Made by a program: the position numbers and the translations under genes
Notes under the pieces: generated by a model
What the model was told of the DNA's origin: nothing
Database searches by the model: none
Seen by the model: only the letters and a program-made list of their open reading frames with translations
Source of the DNA: Mycocentrospora acerina
Lineage: Eukaryota; Ascomycota; Dothideomycetes; Pleosporales
Reading direction: 5' to 3'
Length of the DNA: 64,000 bases
NCBI GenBank assembly: GCA_022701365.1
Contig: JAKUHH010000177.1
Coordinates: 558,001-622,000, forward strand
Shown: one piece after another, positions 55,501-64,000 of the stretch
Layout: each line of letters begins with the position of its first letter
Numbering within the stretch: position 1 is the stretch's first letter

Positions 55501-58128
55501 AAACAGGACGTTGATGAGTTGGCCACATATATCCGAGACGCTGGTGTCACCATGGTTTTTATGACACCGACACAGTTTGCTATGATGATTGAGAACTGTC
55601 CTGATATACTACGCGAAATTCAATCTCTTCGTGCAGTTTCGATGATTGGCGAGCATCTTCATCCCCGCCTGGCAACGGCTATCTACGATCTTGGCATTCC
55701 TACTTTGACCCTATACAACGAGTACGGGCCTTCAGAAACAACATCCCAGAATACACTATTCAAGGTGCCATATCCAAGTCCGAACCAGCATACTATAGAT
55801 GTGGGGCGACCTTTGCCAAACAACAGTGTATATATTGTCAATTCCAAGCTTAAACCTGTTCCAGCAGGTGTCATTGGAGAAGTCTGTCTCGGGGGCCCCC
55901 AGATCAGCCTTGGGTACCTTGGGAAGTCGAATCCTGTCTTTTTGAAGAATCCTTTTGTTAGTGGGATCTTCAAGTCCAATGGATGGGACCGACTTTATCG
56001 CACCGGTGACCTGGCTCGATTTCGTCAGAACGGTCTCATCGACTTGCAAGGCCGTATAACAGGTGACAAACAGATAAAACTACGTGGCAATCGCATTGAC
56101 CTCGAAGAGATTGAATCAGAGATCCACCGAGTGTCTTCCGTCACTGGAAGTCTGCACTTCAAGCAGGGAGTCGTCGTGATACCTCGGTTGTTAGAGCAAG
56201 CGGCCTCCGATTCTTTAACGGATGATCGTCAATTGGTTGCATTCATTGTCACAAAAGCCAACTATACTAAGGCTGAAAATCAGACAATGGCGAACATACT
56301 GCACTCGGAGCTTAGTAAAACCTTGAATGGCTACATGCTGCCGGCATACTATCAGATGATGGATTCTCTCCCGAGCACCTTGAGCGGTAAGGTTAACCGA
56401 ATAGAGCTCAAAAAAATGAGCTTAGACCCAGTCTTTCATTTAGACGCAACAAGCGTACAATACACCGAGAAGAACACAGTCGCCATTACGTTAGATCAAG
56501 GCCCTCTGACTACTGTGAAGACGATATTTGCGACAGTTTTAAAACTTCCCAGTAACAAAGCAATTCAAGATGACGACAGTTTTTTCAATCTCGGAGGACA
56601 GAGTGTTCTTGCGTTGCGTTTGCAGAAGGCTTTGAAAAAAGAGTTTGGATTGTCCATCAAGCTTGTTGACATCTTCAGAAATCCTACTCCAGCAGGAATC
56701 GTCACTATAGTTGCACCCAATTCTATTGGGTCTGCTGGAGCCCCTCTCAAGCCCTCTAATTCCACCGACCTCGACTGGAGCAAAGAGACTCATCTGCCAG
56801 ATGACAAGAGGTACTGGCCCGGAAACATAATCAAGCCAAAACAAACTGGGTACGCCCTGGCAAGTGACACTCTGTCAAATGGAAATCTGATGAATGTCAA
56901 TGATACCAACAGCGCCTCGATCAATGGTACTTTGAAAAAAGGCACCTTGTTGATCGGTGCAGATGGTTTTGTTGGATACTATATGCTCAAATATCTCCTT
57001 ACGATTCACCAAGATACTAAAGTATACCTTCTTAACCTGGAGGAACGATTCAATCTTGGGGATCTATTTGCGGCATTCATGCAGCACAAACTTTTCGATG
57101 AAAATTTAAGTCAAACGGACCTTCTTTCAAGAACAGAGATTGTCCAAGGTACAATGAACTCAAGCAACTACGGACTTAGCGATGAAGAATTCGGCAAGCT
57201 TGGCCAGAGTGTCCAATCAATCTATCATACGGGTGGCTTTGTCTCATTGTTAGCAACATACTCGGATCTAAGAGTAAGAAATGTTCAGAGCATATCAACT
57301 ATGATAGAGCTTGCATCGCGTGGTCCAGCTAGTAGGCCGACATCGCTACATTACATTTCTACTTGGAGTGTCATTCATCTGCAGACTTGGAAATCATCTG
57401 TCCTGAACAAGGATTCCGTTTGGTTGGATGAGCAAAGTGCAGAATCCTTCCAGCCACCTTCAACAAATGACCACGGATACTTCAAGACGAGGTGGGTGGC
57501 TGAGATGCTGATGGAAGAAGCAGCTCGTCGTGGCTTCCCAACTACAATATACCGCTGCCCTGCCCACACTGCGCCTATCGGTTCCCTGTCAGTAACACCA
57601 AGTGACAATTTCACTATCAATTTGTACCTGAGTATGGCTAAGACTGGCCTGATTCTCCGCACGCCAGAACGACCAGACAGGATCGAGAGCGATGTAGGCA
57701 TGGTACCGATCAATTATCTTGCCGACACAATCGTACGATTAGCCAACACAAAAGAATCTCGTACAGCTATTGGAGAAGCGTTACGCCTTCACATAACAAA
57801 CCCCAACTCTCTCCCTTACTCTAAAGCATCTGCGGTCATTACTCAAGTTCGAGAAGACTCTGTACCCGTTAGACACTTGGATCTAGATGAGTGGTTTGAT
57901 GCTATTACGGAATCTAGCAACGAGCAGTCGTATCTCGAATGGTCTACTTACAAGGAGTACTTGGACAACGGTCATCTTATGTTCACGATTGATGACACCA
58001 AAACACGACCATTGCTTAGGGACATTGACTCTGCCCAAGACTTGAAGCGTGTAAGTTGTCAGCCAGTTGATGTGGAATACTTTAAGAGTATATTGGAACA
58101 AGACAAATTATTCAATCAAAAGAAATAA
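46536..58128 (+). CDS. Highly reducing PKS-NRPS hybrid synthetase
   Basis: Three exons, 46536-46730, 46778-46922 and 46979-58128 (introns 47 and 56 nt), encode 3829 residues. Domains by residue: KS 12-435 with Cys183 (D-T-A-C-S-S-S), His318 and His356; AT 537-860 with Ser634 (G-H-S-S-G-E) and His739; DH 925-1225 with His960 (H-x3-G-x4-P) and Asp1142; collapsed C-methyltransferase about 1262-1325; pseudo-KR 1345-1475; degenerate ER 1535-1815; KR 1850-2060 with G-G-L-G-G-I-G and Tyr2018; ACP 2155-2235 with Ser2191; C 2265-2700 with H-H-I-A-I-D-G near 2401; A 2730-3260 with Y-T-S-G-S-T-G-K-P-K-G, Y-R-T-G-D-L and G-K-V-N-R; T 3291-3365 with Ser3322 in G-G-Q-S; R 3430-3829 with G-A-D-G-F-V-G at 3440. 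By hand alignment to the classical ten A-domain positions I read D-I-T-F-S-I-E-S-Q-K, which I do not recognise. The R domain has Thr3575 and Tyr3614, but Arg3618 where Lys is usual. The product should be a polyketide joined to one amino acid, released as aldehyde/alcohol or by cyclisation. Confidence 0.95.
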
Positions 58129-60277
58129 CGGGGTATTTAGACGTAGAAACTAGATTTATTCAATTAGATTCATCGGAACTGTTTACATTACTTATCGATT
58201 GCATGTTCATTCAGAGACAATCAGATTTGTCTTAAAGAAAACATTTTATACTCTGTAGCTCAGTATCTAAATCTAATTAATTGCAAACACATCTGAAGAA
58301 TCTGCTTGTAACTGTCATCGACTCAAGCATTGCTCAAGCCTAAAGCTGATACTGTTAACCAAAACCAGTGTACTATCATGTGTTTAAGCACGTGAGCACC
58401 AAGAGTCTAGATAGCCTCCTATTTCCACACTTCTAATAACACAATATGTTTCTCCTCCAATCGTTCCCTCATTTGTGTTTGCCAATTGTTCGGGGTGGTT
58501 ACCATGAAGGCGCCACACGCTGATGGGTTGCGGCACTAGCTGATGACTTAGCACGCATTTTCGTCCCTTATTCTTATATTTGTAGTATGACCGAAAGGAT
58601 ATAATTATCAGTTTTAAACTTCCCTTAGTCAGATCATATCCTTTCTTTCCTTACTTCATTAGTTTTTGAACGTAAACAATATCAGCAATCGACTCAACTA
58701 TAGAAATCTGCTATAACTGCGCCAGTACATTTTAATCGCAATCTCAAAAGTGCAGACTGAGACTGTGGGCGCTCTGTAATATGAGAATCTGTGGAAATCT
58801 ACAACAATAAGCCAAGTTAGGGATTGATGTCCGAGTACTTTAATTATCATTCGTACATATATTATTCTGGCGTGGACACTCCCAAGTATGCGTGGTCCAA
58901 GCTAAACTGGTTATCAAAGAATCTCAGGACTAATGTATTCGCTGATACGGCTGTTGTAGCGATGGAAATGACGCAGAAGCTCTAGGTCAAGAATTTTAAG
59001 ATCGCCATCTTCATTCTGTCAGTTTCTGTCAAAATCTAGACAAAGGGGAGGTATCACTCGAAATATTTAGCAGTATCAGCAGCAAGACTTCGGTTAACGT
59101 CAACGTGTTTAATACGACGACGAAAAAAAGACGGCGAAGTAACGTTATTACGGAGATTGAAAAGGAGACTGGAGTTAAACTATTCTTAAGTAACTATGGC
59201 TGCGGAAAATTCATTGCGTATACACATATCGGAGCGAGCGAACGTACAAGCCCGCGCTGCGAGCACAAGGGTTGCGTGATATGTAAATTCGAAATACTAC
59301 GCTGTTGGACGTTATTTACTTTGACTTCAACACGGGATGGTAAAGAAGGTAAACCATGACGAATTATTGCTGTAAGCGTAGGTATCAAGTTGATTCGGCC
59401 ACATCGATTGCCGCTACCAGTTTGGTGCCTTGCCACCTCAGTCGAAGCATGCCCGCTGGTAGACTTGGCGGCCCATCACAGACTCGCTCAAGCACACTTA
59501 GGCGGTCAGTTGTAAGGACCCAACATCGTCGATTCGACACTGAGTGAAAATTTGCCTGACTGTCAGCGACCCGGGTACAATGGCTGCAGCCTCAACACCC
59601 AGGAGCGCATCGGCACACCAAAACGAGTGACACAGCATAAGGCGGCAAATTCGTACGCCCCGTCCCAGTAATCGACTGTTACCATGTAAATGTCACTTGC
59701 GCAAAACATGCCGCGCCAACGTCTTTGTCGATGATTTTAGACACTTCCCAATCGCCGTCGACGCCGAAGAACGATGCATCCTGGTAATTAAGCTATGAAA
59801 CGACATAATTATGCCGTCGAAGAGTGCACTCTGACTGCGCTCCCGCCATCGTTGCGCAACCATTCGCAGCGAAATGCGCATGAGTACGCTCTCGAGGGCG
59901 ACTGGAAGAACATTCTATACAGCACAGTGAGGGGCGTGTCAGAGCGATGGCCCAGGTCGCCGAAGACGCACATGACAGGGAAGCGTGAGTCTCCGTTTTT
60001 TTTTGTTGTCCACTGTCTATTGTTCGTTGAAAATGAATCAGATAGAAAGGTCGCTCGTCGTCTCATTGCTAGTAGACCTATCAACCAGATGACGCTTCTT
60101 TTGATTGGGACATGCATCTGATGGGACATCCAAATGAATATGAGAGTTTGTGCAAGGTTTAAGTCATGCAAAGTTCAAGCTACGCTTCGTTTCCACGGCA
60201 CAATACTTTTTTCGCTTCGCAAGGATGGACGTTGGTGTCATGAATTATTGGGCTCTTGACATCCATCATGCTATTAC
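58129..60277. other. 2.1-kb region right of the PKS-NRPS, repeat-bearing
   Basis: It contains the most complete copy of the cluster-edge repeat (58368-58690). Composition becomes more GC-balanced after about 59.2 kb. Frames at 59105-59359 and 59795-60121 show no family features and are not called. Confidence 0.45.
58368..58690 (+). repeat. Copy 3 of the dispersed repeat, right cluster edge (longest copy)
   Basis: The left part (58368-58475) matches 37273-37385 and the right part (58491-58690) matches 31077-31255, all in the same orientation. This copy therefore links the two partial copies into one element of at least ~320 bp. Differences are mostly transitions, in keeping with repeat-induced mutation of an LTR-like or other transposon end. 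Confidence 0.68.
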
Positions 60278-61753
60278 TTATCCTGAATCTTTTCTGTCTC
60301 TTTTGCGCCTCTCTCGTTCTCCCCTTCGCATGTCTTTCTCTCTCCTTCGCGTGTCTTTCTCTCTCCTTCGCATGTTTTTCTCTCTCCTTCGTATTTCTTT
60401 CTCCTTCCTGCGCATTTCTTTCTCTCTTGTATGCATTTCTTTCTCCCTGTTGCGCATCTCTTTCACGCATTCGCAGGCTCCTCTCTCTACCGATATCCCT
60501 ACCCTCTCCGATTCCAAATCATCCCATTTTCTCTCCATCCTGTCCAGAATCTTCTCCATATTCGCATCAATAAGTTCCGTCAGCTCAGCCAATTTTTCAT
60601 CCACAGCACCATTCAGTTCGACAATCCCCTCGTCCTTGAGCGTCGTTACCTCGTACTTCAGGTCGTTCAAATACTCTGTAAAGTCTGCATCTGCGGTGCT
60701 GTAAAGTTCGGCGGCATGCGAGACCGCAGAATCGTATATTTGCTGAAGTTGCGTCTCAGCTTTAAAAACGCCACGTGCGCTGAGCAGCACGCGAAGGGCA
60801 GAAAGCAAGTGTAAAGGTGGATGAGGACTGGAGTTTCTACATGCGTTTTTATTTGAGGCTTGGGTTGAGGGGGATGAGTATGGCGATGATGGAGAGACGG
60901 CAAGAAGGTTTGTAAGGACTTCTGGGAGAACCGCCTCGACTGCATTGGTGACGGCATCTTGGTAACCAAATGCGTAGGAGACAGGTGAAAACGGTGCTTT
61001 GGGGCTGGGCGTTGACGCAGTGGTCGCCTTCTCAGTTGGCGAGCCTATGGGCGCAGGGGAATGAAGCACACGTTTTGGGGACGGGGTTCCATTCGTTGAA
61101 GTGGTTTGCCTCGGACGTTTGATGGGTTTTTCGTGTATGTACGGAGGGGGAGGTCCAGACTCAGCATCTACAACAAGACTGGGGACCGTCCAGTCTGCAC
61201 ACCTGTATTCGTATCTTCCTGTTCGACGTACGTCCACCGGAAATCCAGTCAGCTTTTCTGGGTGATTAATAAGCTCCTGAAACCGTGCACGATTTTGTTT
61301 TGGAACCCAGCGGTAGTCTAATATAATCTGTATTTCTAACGCGCTGGCAAGGTTAAGGAATTGGTGGACGCGAGCATCGTAGTCCTGCTTGTGAACTGTA
61401 TCAGAAGGGTCAGAACACCAGATTGGACAAGCTTTTCCCAGTGTCAAAGACAAGGTCAAAACGTCGGGGTTCCCGCCTTGCGCAATCTGGTGCAGCAGGA
61501 GATCTGACAAACAATTGTTCGCAGGTCTGAGGGAGGTTGTGCCAGGCACCAAATTATCTGCGTCGTAAATGATGGTAAAGATCTGCTGATTATCCGAACC
61601 CCAAATGGGAAACGAAGATTGGAGAGATAAAGTGGCATATTTGGAATCTTTGGAACACTTTAAGACTAATGAGCATGAACATTGCAATGAAGGATCAGAT
61701 TTGGTACAAGCCAGCACGGGAATCCCGCCTTTTCGTACAATATGATGAGTCAT
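60278..61753 (-). CDS. Unrecognised fungal protein with coiled-coil, heptapeptide-repeat C-terminus
   Basis: A single minus-strand exon from the ATG at 61753 encodes 491 residues. The N-terminal ~190 residues look folded, with spaced Cys pairs (C-S-C-S near 26, C-P-I-W-C near 109), a strand F-T-I-I-Y-D-A-D-N-L and the block F-P-V-D-V-R-R-T-G-R-Y-E-Y-R-C-A-D-W-T-V. Residues about 195-265 are Pro/Ser/Thr-rich with basic K-R-P-R and S-P-K-R pieces (possible nuclear signal). Residues about 325-420 form an acidic helical region. From about 415 the tail is a charged helix made of seven-residue repeats close to R-R-E-K-D-M-R. The matching DNA is a diverged 21-bp tandem repeat. Function is unknown; similar domain layouts occur as expanded families in filamentous ascomycetes. 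It lies outside the right repeat edge, so cluster membership is unlikely. Confidence 0.7.
   Translation of the reverse strand: MTHHIVRKGGIPVLACTKSDPSLQCSCSLVLKCSKDSKYATLSLQSSFPIWGSDNQQIFTIIYDADNLVPGTTSLRPANNCLSDLLLHQIAQGGNPDVLTLSLTLGKACPIWCSDPSDTVHKQDYDARVHQFLNLASALEIQIILDYRWVPKQNRARFQELINHPEKLTGFPVDVRRTGRYEYRCADWTVPSLVVDAESGPPPPYIHEKPIKRPRQTTSTNGTPSPKRVLHSPAPIGSPTEKATTASTPSPKAPFSPVSYAFGYQDAVTNAVEAVLPEVLTNLLAVSPSSPYSSPSTQASNKNACRNSSPHPPLHLLSALRVLLSARGVFKAETQLQQIYDSAVSHAAELYSTADADFTEYLNDLKYEVTTLKDEGIVELNGAVDEKLAELTELIDANMEKILDRMERKWDDLESERVGISVERGACECVKEMRNREKEMHTREKEMRRKEKEIRRREKNMRRREKDTRRREKDMRRGERERRKRDRKDSG
60310..60470 (-). repeat. 21-bp coding tandem repeat
   Basis: About seven diverged copies of a 21-nt unit (plus strand close to CTTTCTCTCTCCTTCGCATG plus one base) encode the heptapeptide tail of the 60.3-61.8-kb protein. 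The unit length is a multiple of three, so copy-number change keeps the frame. Confidence 0.8.
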
Positions 61754-64000
61754 TAATCGTCGATGCCTTTAGCTGTACAATTCAACCCAACTTACGAACG
61801 AATCGCCCAATTTGTATCGTCTAGAAGCAAGGAACGCACACCCTTACACCTCCCCAGGTTTTGGTCGCGTCGTTCGCCAAGAGCAGCCCGACTCTGCTGC
61901 AGCGGCGTACTCTGCGTCAGCCGCTGGCCCCAACGACTTTACACCGCCGGTGTCTGCGATAGTATCACCCCGATAACGCGCAAACGGCCAGTACGTGGGC
62001 TGTGAAGCCCAGGATACCGTGCGGGTTGCAGCATCAAAGGCCTTGTGAAGTTCGCAAGGATGGTGTACTGAGGCTAGGCTACAGGCGGGCAAAACCGAAT
62101 AGGTGGACAGATGGCCAACGAGAAACGGCGTCTGCTTTATCAGTCGTGAATTGCGTGCGTGAGGAGGCGGAAAATCGCGCGTGTCGGAGGTGGATAGTGA
62201 GTGGGAGGAAAAGGATGGCGAAGTGGAAGGAGAGCGAGAGGGAGGCAGAAGGATAGGAGGGAAGCACGAAGGGGCTAGGGACCAAGTGTGAAACCTGATT
62301 GACCAACGAAACTCGGCGCGCTTATTGGCCGAGAATTTGTTGTTCCATGACTAAGTTTTAGCGCGAGACTAGCGCGCTCTTATGACCAACACCCCAGGCA
62401 CATGCGGAGCTGACGTATGTCCTTTCATAATGTCGCTTATAGCGACACAGGCCTCATTCGAATAGAGAATCTTACAGTACGTCCGTCGTGCACACTTGAG
62501 CTGTCAGTACATTGCAGAAAAATTATCTCTATGGCTGTCAACGACGCTCTACCAACCAGTGAGTCCCTGCAGATGTAATATTGCAGCCTGTCCTGTAAGG
62601 TAATGTGATTGCTGCATACCAGGAAATTAATTCTTTAACAGTGCTTCTAAATCACTTAGAAAGTTGAGGTTAAAAGTTGCATAGTTAATTCAAATTTATG
62701 TGTAAGTAGTACTAATTACTTTATCGCTCTCTTACCAACAATCGCTCGACAGTTGATAGCTTCATAGAGGTGATTAGAATTCTCGCCGTCTTATGTCACT
62801 CATGATCTATTTTTACTCACTCTACTCAATAGAACGGTGACTGAATTCATGTTACGAATATGCGATGATATAATTAAACAACGGTAGACCGATTGTATTT
62901 AACAATGCTTCTAATGGTACACTGTCACTCTCAATGTTCTTGAGTTTGTACCTAATCAGCGCATTATTTATAAAACAATTCCATAATCAACTGCAAGAAT
63001 TGAGAAAAGTATTTGAAAAAGATCAAATGAGTGATTTACATCCACTTAAAAAAATTATTTGTATGGTCTCTTTCCCCTACATTCATAACGTCAACACATT
63101 TTTCAATGAGATTAATGTGAAGCGCAACTGTTACAGCTCAAATATATTTCAACCTTAGCCGTGAGACTAGTAGACTGTAATATTCCACGAAACAGTAACT
63201 GTCGCATAGAGTATATCAATCTCTTAGCCTTACAGTTAGAGATCAATTGGTTTTTGGCTGTGACAGTAACTATTTTAATAATAAAAAAGCATGACAGCAA
63301 AACTATTTTGAAGCCCTGAAGCGTATGCAGACAATTATAGCTATATGCAAGCTTCACTATAACAACGCATGCGTGCAACAGTAAGACTATAACAAATTTT
63401 GAATAAAACAAATGAATAGTATCGTTGTGGTTCTTGATCATTTGCGGGATCGCGCCGCTGCTCACGTTTGAGATGATGACAACTTTGTTCCACAATGCCA
63501 AAATGAGAAATTTTGAACCAAATGGGATTTCAGCAATTCTAAAAAGACTTAAGTGAACTATGAACCCATGTAAGCTACCTCTAGTGTTGAGGTGATCTTA
63601 TCTAATATTATCATCACCTTTCGACGACACCATGGCGATCTACGCCATGCGAGAATATCTCTAAACTTACTACATGACCGTAGCGGCTACAGAGTTTTTA
63701 GCAACGCTTAATTTAAAAATGTATAATGTTCAACTAAATTGTAAATAACGTTGACTTTTTCTCCAAAAAATGAATTTTTTAGACTTTAGCGTGCGGTTGA
63801 CAATGTGAAGTCATTCAAGTTTATCAATGCATATCCTTCTGGCATCAATAGCATTTAGTGTTGATAAGTAAACTTCTTAGAGTCGCTAAAGAAAAGCTTG
63901 TTTATGTAAGATTTATTGGGTGCTAATTTTTTAGTAATAACTTGATGCATCTTGTCAGCCTGCACGCCTGTGAGCACATGTGCAAGCACTTGTCTAAGCA
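61754..64000. other. Right-end region without a supported gene
   Basis: The first ~600 nt are GC-balanced and form the upstream region of the coiled-coil gene; overlapping short frames on both strands there look like shadows. From about 62.5 kb the sequence is strongly AT-rich with no convincing gene to the window edge. A minus-strand frame at 63112-63501 is low-complexity and hydrophobic and is not called. Confidence 0.45.

Noticed and set aside
63112..63501. 129-codon minus-strand hydrophobic frame
   Set aside because: Low-complexity, AT-driven composition (Ile/Val/Leu/Ser), no start context or family pattern.

Overview
The window looks like genomic DNA from a filamentous ascomycete (Pezizomycotina). 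Genes are split by short introns (about 47-79 nt) with CTRAY-type branch sites. Families include a Zn2Cys6 regulator, an FSH1-type hydrolase, a berberine-bridge-like FAD oxidase and a highly reducing PKS-NRPS hybrid. The class is not fixed by the sequence; a dothideomycete is a guess.

Composition is two-sided. Positions 1 to about 16 kb are gene-dense and GC-balanced: a partial glycosyltransferase (minus), an unrecognised protein (minus), a Baeyer-Villiger-like flavin monooxygenase (plus), a 2-oxoglutarate/Fe(II) oxygenase of prolyl-4-hydroxylase type (minus), a secreted beta-propeller lactonase-like protein (plus), a large membrane protein (plus) and a secreted solute-binding-protein-like protein (minus). 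From about 16 kb the DNA is AT-rich with long gene-free stretches that look like decayed repeats. They hold a 19-bp minisatellite, a four-fold TTAGGA run, a C2H2 zinc-finger relic and one tRNA-Lys(CTT). A Zn2Cys6 regulator lies alone at 20.7-22.7 kb.

The main item is a candidate secondary-metabolite cluster at about 31.6-58.1 kb. It holds a multi-pass membrane protein (minus), a secreted FAD oxidase (plus), an MCT-type MFS transporter (plus), a broken FSH1-type serine hydrolase (minus), a PLP-dependent group II decarboxylase (plus) and an 11.5-kb, 3829-residue PKS-NRPS (plus). Domain order is KS-AT-DH-(collapsed cMT)-psiKR-(degenerate ER)-KR-ACP-C-A-T-R. The expected logic is that the synthetase makes a partly unsaturated, probably non-C-methylated polyketide, joins it to one amino acid and releases it through the R domain. 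The oxidase and decarboxylase would tailor the product or supply a building block, and the MFS protein would export it. No trans-acting enoyl reductase or P450 gene is visible. The reductase domain has Arg where the catalytic Lys is expected, and the hydrolase gene carries an in-frame stop and a frameshift.

A diverged repeat family lies at both edges of this cluster and once inside it (31.1, 37.3 and 58.4-58.7 kb), suggesting transposon-related boundaries. The right end (60.3-61.8 kb) holds an unrecognised coiled-coil protein with a heptapeptide-repeat tail. All gene models with introns were spliced by eye and need transcript support.
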